DNA of 64,000 bases, from the NCBI RefSeq assembly GCF_900239935.1, contig NZ_LT965928.1:1114197-1178196 (forward strand), written 5' to 3'. Each line of letters starts with the position of its first letter. The stretch's first letter is position 1. The notes beneath the pieces are model-generated. The model searched no databases, had not been told where the DNA came from, and was given only the letters and a program-made list of their open reading frames with translations. The position numbers and the translations under genes are program-made. The DNA is from Pseudoalteromonas carrageenovora IAM 12662 (GTDB taxonomy: Bacteria > Pseudomonadota > Gammaproteobacteria > Enterobacterales > Alteromonadaceae). Shown piece by piece: positions 58,571-64,000 of the stretch.

Positions 58571-59043
58571 TCAATATAATTTTAGCGGTGATCATCGTTA
58601 TATTTTGTTTTTTAATATTTCAAAATAGTAAAAAAGCAAAGCAACAAGCAGGTATAAATGCACAAATTGAAGCTGACTACCTAGTAGCTAATGCCCAAGT
58701 TCAGGGCGTAATAGAAACCAGCTCTGGTTTACAGTACAAAATACTACATAAAGGCGAAAGTGAAAATACACCTAGCCCAACCAGCATGGTTAACGTGCAC
58801 TACCACGGTACATTAATTGACGGCACTGTATTTGACAGCTCAGTAGAGCGTAAAACGCCAATTAGCTTTGGTTTACACCAAGTAATTAAAGGTTGGACCG
58901 AAGGCTTACAACTTATGAGCCCAGGTGATAAATACATTTTTTATGTGCCGCACCAACTCGCCTACGGTGAAAAGCGAGTAGGGAGCATACCCCCTGCATC
59001 ACTGCTTATTTTTGAAGTAGAACTATTGGCAATAGAATCGTAA
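58567..59043 (+). CDS. Membrane-anchored FKBP-type peptidyl-prolyl isomerase
   Basis: The 158-residue protein has an N-terminal membrane helix (3-20), a short charged linker and an FKBP domain (about 50-156: VNVHYHGTLIDGTVFDSS, VIKGWTEGLQLMSPGDKYIF, SIPPASLLIFEVELL). Active-site aromatics (Tyr, Phe, Trp) are kept. ATGA overlap with the Lon-like gene shows coupling. It probably faces the periplasm. Confidence 0.92.
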   Translation: MINIILAVIIVIFCFLIFQNSKKAKQQAGINAQIEADYLVANAQVQGVIETSSGLQYKILHKGESENTPSPTSMVNVHYHGTLIDGTVFDSSVERKTPISFGLHQVIKGWTEGLQLMSPGDKYIFYVPHQLAYGEKRVGSIPPASLLIFEVELLAIES

Positions 59044-59065
59044 GTTTTTAGTAATAAACTACTAA

Positions 59066-59094
59066 AGCCTCACTTTAATAAAGTGGGGCTTTTT
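59066..59094 (+). terminator. Rho-independent terminator of the Lon-FKBP operon
   Basis: AGCCTCACTTT pairs with AAAGTGGGGCT (one wobble pair) around a 3-nt loop; TTTTT follows. Confidence 0.88.
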
Positions 59095-59181
59095 GCTATT
59101 AGCTAACAATAAAATTTACTCAAGGATTTTATAATTAGGTCGATACCTATAATAGTGACAAACTATTTTAGGGATAAAGTA

Positions 59182-59694
59182 ATGAATATTTCACCGTCTC
59201 CCATTTCCTATAAAGTACTTACTAATAACCCTCAGCCTCTAAAGCTGCCAGATAAACAACTTACCGAGCAAGAGAGTGAGGAAGAACCAAACTATGTGTT
59301 ATCAAAGTTTTTAGATACTAAAGCACAAAAATACAGCGAAGATAACGCAACGTTTGGCAACCAGTATAAAAATTTAGAAAAAGTATATAAACATTTCACA
59401 GGTCAAATTGTTGCATTACAAGAGCAAATTATCAAACTTAAGCAAAGCCCAGTTCAACGTAGTATATCCATAGATAACAGCGCCAAGGAGCTAAATAAAA
59501 GTGATGCCAATTTAACTTTAGATGCAGAGCACCTAGGTGTAAAAAAATATAAAAACACACAACAGCAAGATCAAATAGATAGGCTTGAGCTACAACTCGG
59601 GGAATTAAAATCAGAACAAGCGGCAATAAAGCAGCAAATGATTGAGCTGGTTATTAGTGAAATGAAAAGGCGTGGCGATAGCTATACAATTTAA
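59182..59694 (+). CDS. Coiled-coil hypothetical protein
   Basis: ATG 59182 follows AGGGA by 7 bases; the GTG at 59155 is rejected. The 170-residue protein is hydrophilic, with predicted coiled coils around 60-95 (YKNLEKVYKHFTGQIVALQEQ) and 125-160 (QIDRLELQLGELKSEQAAIK). No signal or membrane segment. I recognise no family. It is monocistronic and converges with the CIA30-like gene. Confidence 0.7.
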   Translation: MNISPSPISYKVLTNNPQPLKLPDKQLTEQESEEEPNYVLSKFLDTKAQKYSEDNATFGNQYKNLEKVYKHFTGQIVALQEQIIKLKQSPVQRSISIDNSAKELNKSDANLTLDAEHLGVKKYKNTQQQDQIDRLELQLGELKSEQAAIKQQMIELVISEMKRRGDSYTI

Positions 59695-59712
59695 CAACGC
59701 AGGGCTTATAGG

Positions 59713-60237
59713 TTAGCTTTTAAACTCGATTTTGCTCACTTCAAGTTTAAAATTACCCTCTTGTTTACCTGCAATTAAAAAGCCTAGTTGTTTAACATCA
59801 CTAAAATTAAAAGCTGGTTGTTGCTCAAGTACTCGCCCACGAAAAGTTAACGTAAAATCATCAGGAGTAAAGTGAATATCCATCCATTCATTTTTTGTTG
59901 TGCTAAATGAATGTGTATAGGCTGGGCCATCAAGGTAGCCGGATGTTCTGAGTCTTAGTTGATAGGTTTTTCCATCACCTTTAATGCGCAGCACTATCGC
60001 TTTAGAGTTCTGACCTTGCGCGTTAAGTTCGGTACGTATTGATGCAAAACCGCCGTTGTTTTCAAGCGATACATTCCCTTCAAATATTAAACTTTCAGCA
60101 GTTTGGTTTACTTGGCTATTTGATACCCCACCCATTACTGAGTCGTTTACTACATACCAATGTTGATTGGCATTAGCGTGGGTGGTTAAAAATAACGCAT
60201 TAAATACAAAAAGTGATGAGAGCTGTACAGTGGTCAT
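59713..60237 (-). CDS. Exported CIA30-family protein
   Basis: ATG 60237 has AGGAA six bases upstream and gives a clean signal peptide ending THANA; the 60279 start adds 14 residues. The 174-residue product has the CIA30 galactose-binding-like fold (WYVVNDSVMGGVSNSQ, FEGNVSLENNGGFASIR, LRIKGDGKTYQLRLRT, DVKQLGFLIAGKQEG). CIA30 was named for complex I assembly in mitochondria; bacterial members have unclear roles and may bind carbohydrate. Confidence 0.88.
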   Translation of the reverse strand: MTTVQLSSLFVFNALFLTTHANANQHWYVVNDSVMGGVSNSQVNQTAESLIFEGNVSLENNGGFASIRTELNAQGQNSKAIVLRIKGDGKTYQLRLRTSGYLDGPAYTHSFSTTKNEWMDIHFTPDDFTLTFRGRVLEQQPAFNFSDVKQLGFLIAGKQEGNFKLEVSKIEFKS

Positions 60238-60302
60238 GGCAATTCCTAATAGCTTTAGATTATTAATACGACTAAACATATTTTTTGTTCACTTATTTAA
60301 AG

Positions 60303-61091
60303 CTAATTATTTTTTTTGCTCCATTTTTTCATGATTTTTTCAAACATGATTTCTTTATCTGTTTTATCTTCAGGGCAAGGTTTACCGCTACCTTGAGGCA
60401 AACCATTACTGCCAAATACGGTAGCGGTATCTATTAAATAACACTTACCATTAAATTTTTCTAATCGCTTTGTCCCTGTTGTATTTTGACTAATTACTTC
60501 TGACTTATCAGACTTCACTGGCGTTTTAATAGTGGGCTCGTTGTTTATTTCTTGATTTGTAGAGCCTTTATCCTCACCAAAGGTGATCATTTTTTTATGA
60601 GTCATATTATTTACGGGTGAGCCAAACACCGGTGCATAGGGGTTTAGCTTTTTAAATGTTTGAGGCGATGTTGCTGAAGGCTCTGAAGGTGGTTCTGCAG
60701 GCGCGGCTGGCTTGGGTTCAACAGGTTCAGTAGAGATATTTTTAAGCTCTGTTTGTGCTTTAGGTAACGTTGTGATTTTAGCTTGATTGTTTTGAGTCAC
60801 CTTTACTTTGGCTTTTGTAGAACTTGTTTTGATAGGTGTAGCGTTAGAGCTCACTACATTTGAGGTATCTGATTTAGTATCTACAGGTTTTATTTTAGGT
60901 GCATTGGTTGTTGTAGCAACTGAGCTTGACTTAGGGTGGCTTGCTAAATTAACGGTTACATAGGCTTGTACTATTGCGCTATTTTCCTTTTGTGGCTGCG
61001 TAACTTTAATCGATTGTGAAAGCAAAAAGTACAACACAATAGTGTGTATACAAAAAGATATAGCCCACGGCCACGCTTTCCCTATATTCAC
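60303..61091 (-). CDS. Bitopic membrane protein with a long Pro/Thr/Lys-rich periplasmic tail
   Basis: The 262-residue protein has one N-terminal helix (about 8-26, WAISFCIHTIVLYFLLS) and a low-complexity Lys/Thr/Pro region (40-190), like the shaft of TonB or GspB-type proteins. A small C-terminal segment has two Cys (GKCYLIDTAT and GKPCPED). No TonB C-domain is seen. I recognise no family. It shares direction with the CIA30-like gene, 65 bp away. Confidence 0.65.
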   Translation of the reverse strand: MNIGKAWPWAISFCIHTIVLYFLLSQSIKVTQPQKENSAIVQAYVTVNLASHPKSSSVATTTNAPKIKPVDTKSDTSNVVSSNATPIKTSSTKAKVKVTQNNQAKITTLPKAQTELKNISTEPVEPKPAAPAEPPSEPSATSPQTFKKLNPYAPVFGSPVNNMTHKKMITFGEDKGSTNQEINNEPTIKTPVKSDKSEVISQNTTGTKRLEKFNGKCYLIDTATVFGSNGLPQGSGKPCPEDKTDKEIMFEKIMKKWSKKNN

Positions 61092-61317
61092 ATTACATCC
61101 TCAACTAAATAGTGCTGTTATGAGTAAACAAATCTTAATTAGTTCACCTTAAATTAAGGTGTTTTGCTAAATTGCACTGTTGTGAATGAAACACAACTTT
61201 TTGAAGGACGTAGTTCAAGTGATTTTTTTATGCATGTAAATCAATACCTTTAACTTGAGCTAAAAATAAAAAGCGCGTAAGTTAAATGGGTTACCCATTT
61301 TAATAACAAGTATAAAA

Positions 61318-62394
61318 ATGAAAGCCAAAGAAATAGAACAATTAGCATTATCGGACTCTGAAACCAAAGACGTGATCACCCCATACGCCTTTAAAATTGA
61401 CCAAGCATTATTAGGCATACCTTTAGCGACCCCTATTAAACGTGCAATGGCGATGATTATAGATGTCACTTTGATATTTATGGCCGCTAAGCTAAGCGCG
61501 ACTTTAATTGCATTTGTAGCTGCGATGGCTTTTTATAAAGGCACTGCGCAGCAATACCTGCCAAAAATGTCATCGTTTTGGCGCAGAGCTCTAAAACTTT
61601 TTGCAGCGAGCTTTTTGTTTGTAAGCGCACTCACCGTGCTCTCATTAGCAATAGATTTTTTTGAAGACGATAACGCTATTCAAGGTATACAAATAGAAAA
61701 AACGCAGAAAAACGATGAGTTAAGTGAGCATGACAAATCAATAATACGCACATATTTAGCGCAAACAGGCGACGGTAAAAACTGCGATGATGTTTGCCAA
61801 AGCGCTGCTCGTGCTAATTTAGTTGGCCAATTACCAACGCTTGCTGAAATTGAAGATGTTGGCGGGATTGAAGTTACGCGCACGTTATTGCAGTTAATGG
61901 CTATTGATGATGAGCCTATAGCGGCAGATGATTTTAAAAATAATGATACAGAGCTAAAGAGCATTTCGGGCGAAGCTTCAGATGAAAGCAATATAGTTGA
62001 AAAAGCAGTCACTAAAAGCGAGAAAAGCAAACCTGTCACCAGCATTTTGCAGTGGGGCAAAGGCATTATTCAAGACCTAGGCCTTGGCTTTGGTTGGGCG
62101 GCCGTATACTTTACGTTGTTCTCGTTATTATGGCGCGGACAAACCCCAGGTAAAAAAGTATGTAATATTCGCGTAGTAGCACTTAGCGGTGAGCCATTAG
62201 GTTTATTAGATTGCTTTGGGCGCTACGGCGGCTATGGGGCTGGTTTTGCCACAGGTTTATTAGGCTTTTTACAAGTGTATTGGGATCCAAACAGGCAAGC
62301 TATTCAAGATAAAATATCAGCAACTGTGGTTATTCAAGGCAGTGTGAATCAAGTTGTAAATATGCGAACGGTAGAAGAGACTGTAAAAAGTTAA
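61318..62394 (+). CDS. RDD-family membrane protein
   Basis: The 358-residue protein begins with a cytoplasmic stretch, then the RDD signature ATPIKRAMAMIIDVTL with its first helices. A long soluble insert (about 120-240) with an acidic, Cys-containing segment (GDGKNCDDVCQSA) follows, then helices with LLWRGQTPGKKVCNIRVV and DCFGRYGGYGAG and the end DPNRQAIQDKIS. The RDD core thus appears split by the insert, which is unusual. The role of the family is mostly unknown; some members affect ion transport. Confidence 0.85.
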   Translation: MKAKEIEQLALSDSETKDVITPYAFKIDQALLGIPLATPIKRAMAMIIDVTLIFMAAKLSATLIAFVAAMAFYKGTAQQYLPKMSSFWRRALKLFAASFLFVSALTVLSLAIDFFEDDNAIQGIQIEKTQKNDELSEHDKSIIRTYLAQTGDGKNCDDVCQSAARANLVGQLPTLAEIEDVGGIEVTRTLLQLMAIDDEPIAADDFKNNDTELKSISGEASDESNIVEKAVTKSEKSKPVTSILQWGKGIIQDLGLGFGWAAVYFTLFSLLWRGQTPGKKVCNIRVVALSGEPLGLLDCFGRYGGYGAGFATGLLGFLQVYWDPNRQAIQDKISATVVIQGSVNQVVNMRTVEETVKS

Positions 62395-62419
62395 TTTTGC
62401 TCTTATTACAAGGATGGTT

Positions 62420-63271
62420 ATGAAAGCTTTATTAATTGTATTTATTAATCTGTATTTTATTACGGTTTCGTATGCGTCAGAAAATATTGTGTTAGCAAAA
62501 GCGCATCAAATTGAGTCTGTTATTTTAGATGAGCAACGCAGCTTTAGTGTTTATTTACCGCCAAGCTATAACAAAAATTCTAATAAAGTATATCCAGTTA
62601 TTTACTTGCTCGATGGTGACCAAACACATCTAAAGGCTGTCGCTGGGCTAGTAGAGGCACTTAGTACTCAGCGGCTAGAGCAGCAAATACAACAAGCAAT
62701 TATAGTAGCTATTCCTAATAGTAAAAATGCGATAAGAGAACGTGACTTTACCCCAACCAATGTCAATTGGACATTCAACGGTAAACTTCTAGAAAAGTTT
62801 GAAAATATTGGCAACGCCGCAAACTACAGCGCCTTTTTTGAAAAAGAACTCGTTCCACTCATTAATAAAAACTACCGAGCATCAACTAAACGCGTATTAA
62901 TTGGCGAGTCTTTTGGTGGCCTGTTTGCTAGCTATGTATTGCTTACCAACCATGCGCTGTTTACAGACTACTTAATTATTGATGCAACTTACCTGTGGGA
63001 TAACAACTTCCTAAACCGTTATTTTCATGAGAAGCAACTTAAAAATAAACCGCTTAACGGCAATGTGTATTTTACTTTTGCAAATAATGCTAAAGCATTT
63101 GGCGAAATTGGTGAAACAAATTACCAATGGGGATTAGCATTCGCTGAAAAGTTAAAAGCTCATTCAAGCGATAATCTAGTTATAAATCAACGTTACTTTG
63201 AAGATGAAACCCATGGCACAGTCGCTGCACTTAGTTGGTATTATGGGTTAAAAAGCTTATTAAATAGATAA
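62420..63271 (+). CDS. Exported putative esterase (alpha/beta hydrolase, Fes/IroE-like)
   Basis: ATG 62420 follows AAGGA by 5 bases; ATG 62414 overlaps it. The 283-residue protein has a signal peptide (1-19, ending VSYAS) and the esterase D/Fes fold: YLPPSYNKNSNKVYPVIYLLDGD, the nucleophile Ser in LIGESFGGLFASYV and the catalytic His in FEDETHGTVAALSWYYGL. Such enzymes cut esters of siderophores or glycans; no siderophore genes are nearby, so the substrate is open. Confidence 0.88.
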   Translation: MKALLIVFINLYFITVSYASENIVLAKAHQIESVILDEQRSFSVYLPPSYNKNSNKVYPVIYLLDGDQTHLKAVAGLVEALSTQRLEQQIQQAIIVAIPNSKNAIRERDFTPTNVNWTFNGKLLEKFENIGNAANYSAFFEKELVPLINKNYRASTKRVLIGESFGGLFASYVLLTNHALFTDYLIIDATYLWDNNFLNRYFHEKQLKNKPLNGNVYFTFANNAKAFGEIGETNYQWGLAFAEKLKAHSSDNLVINQRYFEDETHGTVAALSWYYGLKSLLNR

Positions 63272-63358
63272 ACTTAACCCGTAAACTTGGTAAGAAAAAG
63301 AGTTACTTTGGGTATATTATTTACTAAATTCAGTGGTAAAAAATTAATAGGGAATTAA

Positions 63359-63808
63359 ATGAGTACTAATTTTAATGAGATCATAAAAGGCTTTTTTTGG
63401 GGAGTAGGGTTTGTAATAGCAACACTCGGTGGTATTAGTGTATACGCGCTCACAATAGCTGCTGAAGTGGATAGTGGATTTAAAGAGCTGGTTTCTAATA
63501 AAGTCTTAGATAGCACGTCTGATTTAAGTAATGATTACAAACTTACTCTCTCTGATATTTTTAAAGAAAATGGGCGCGTAAGAATAACTGCAGAGTTAAA
63601 AAACATCTCTAACGAAAGCATATATGCTGGTGGCGTAATTGCATCTACATTTGATGAAAACGGTAAATTTGTTGGTAATTGTTCAGGTAAAAGCGATGAC
63701 ATATTTATAGAACCAAATAAAAGTAGCTATATTGATATTCACTGCAATCTACTAAGACCACAGGCGAGCAGAGTACACTCTGTAGAATTAAAGTTTAGCT
63801 GGCTTTAA
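63359..63808 (+). CDS. Hypothetical membrane-anchored protein
   Basis: The 149-residue protein has one N-terminal helix (about 10-32, FFWGVGFVIATLGGISVYALTI split) and an extracytoplasmic beta-rich domain with ELKNISNESIYAGGVIASTFDENGKFVG and two Cys (NCSGK and HCNLL). It resembles the FxLYD-type immunoglobulin-like pattern but I am not sure. AGGGAA precedes the ATG. Confidence 0.65.
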   Translation: MSTNFNEIIKGFFWGVGFVIATLGGISVYALTIAAEVDSGFKELVSNKVLDSTSDLSNDYKLTLSDIFKENGRVRITAELKNISNESIYAGGVIASTFDENGKFVGNCSGKSDDIFIEPNKSSYIDIHCNLLRPQASRVHSVELKFSWL

Positions 63809-63845
63809 TCTTCTTTCTTAAGATTCTTTAGTGAAAACTTAGCTT

Positions 63846-64000
63846 ATGGCAAATAGATTATTTAGTTGGCAACGGGGTCGGCAAGAGTCGGGTTACGATA
63901 AAATGTTATTGTGCTACATGCTTTTCCCTTTTAAATTGGATGCATACTTAATTAAATTCCCGCAGGGCAGTGAAATAAAGCCGCATACCGATGAAGTTAA
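63846..64000 (+). CDS. Probable 2OG-Fe(II) oxygenase (partial, C-terminus beyond window end)
   Basis: An open frame starts at ATG 63846 and runs off the right edge after 51 codons: MANRLFSWQRGRQESGYDK, then LIKFPQGSEIKPHTDEV. HxD in PHTDEV fits the first two iron ligands of 2-oxoglutarate oxygenases. Too little is present to name the substrate. Confidence 0.55.
   Translation, partial: MANRLFSWQRGRQESGYDKMLLCYMLFPFKLDAYLIKFPQGSEIKPHTDEV

Overview
The window is about 64 kb of low-GC gammaproteobacterial chromosome. Protein sequences, gene order and codon use fit a marine Alteromonadales bacterium, most likely Pseudoalteromonas. This is judged from recognisable families (CsdA/DeaD, GrxA, IbpA, the metY-rimP-nusA-infB-rbfA-truB-rpsO-pnp-nlpI block, the leuS-to-lipA block); no search was run.

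Layout. 1-1366: a partial cold-shock helicase gene (deaD) and grxA, both on minus. 1474-9984: a signalling island on plus. It holds an orphan receiver protein, an isochorismatase-like hydrolase, a soluble three-PAS hybrid histidine kinase, a small one-pass membrane protein, an EAL phosphodiesterase, a LuxU-like HPt protein and a LuxO-like sigma-54 activator. 10095-13648: a redoxin, ibpA, an FeS-type photolyase/cryptochrome and a globin-like protein with a Fur-like box. 13956-26115: initiator tRNA, the translation/transcription factor operon, a structured MITE between rpsO and pnp, nlpI and an overlapping putative metalloprotease. 26334-32134: a six-gene Mrp Na+/H+ antiporter operon with an A-B fusion. 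32262-36318: a DUF2059 protein and a MerR-copA-cupredoxin metal-efflux operon with a clear 19-bp-spacer promoter. 36940-42597: three tandem small EF-hand-like proteins, a PDC-sensor membrane protein, an M28 peptidase, an RRM protein and a VCBS lipoprotein. 42682-55432: the minus-strand block leuS-lptE-holA-nadD-rsfS-rlmH-mrdA-mrdB-rlpA-dacA-ybeD-lipB-lipA. 55607-64000: zinc-ribbon protein, Lon-like protease, FKBP, CIA30-like protein, an RDD protein, an esterase, hypotheticals, and the start of a probable 2OG-Fe(II) oxygenase.

Most notable result. All four promoter regions of the signalling island carry the same 25-bp arrangement: a TTGCA-N3-TGCAA palindrome (perfect in two copies, one mismatch in two), preceded exactly 12 bp upstream by a degenerate copy. 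As I recall it, the vibrio LuxO recognition consensus is TTGCA-W3-TGCAA. Downstream of the sites lie sigma-54 (-24/-12) promoters: very good ones before the small membrane protein and the EAL gene, a weaker one before the receiver/hydrolase/kinase operon, and an ambiguous one at the HPt/activator operon. The island therefore reads as a self-contained, autoregulated LuxU/LuxO-type phosphorelay. Its outputs appear to be a c-di-GMP phosphodiesterase and a 96-residue membrane protein, and I saw no Qrr-type RNA. This wiring is inferred from sequence; I do not recognise a published description of it.
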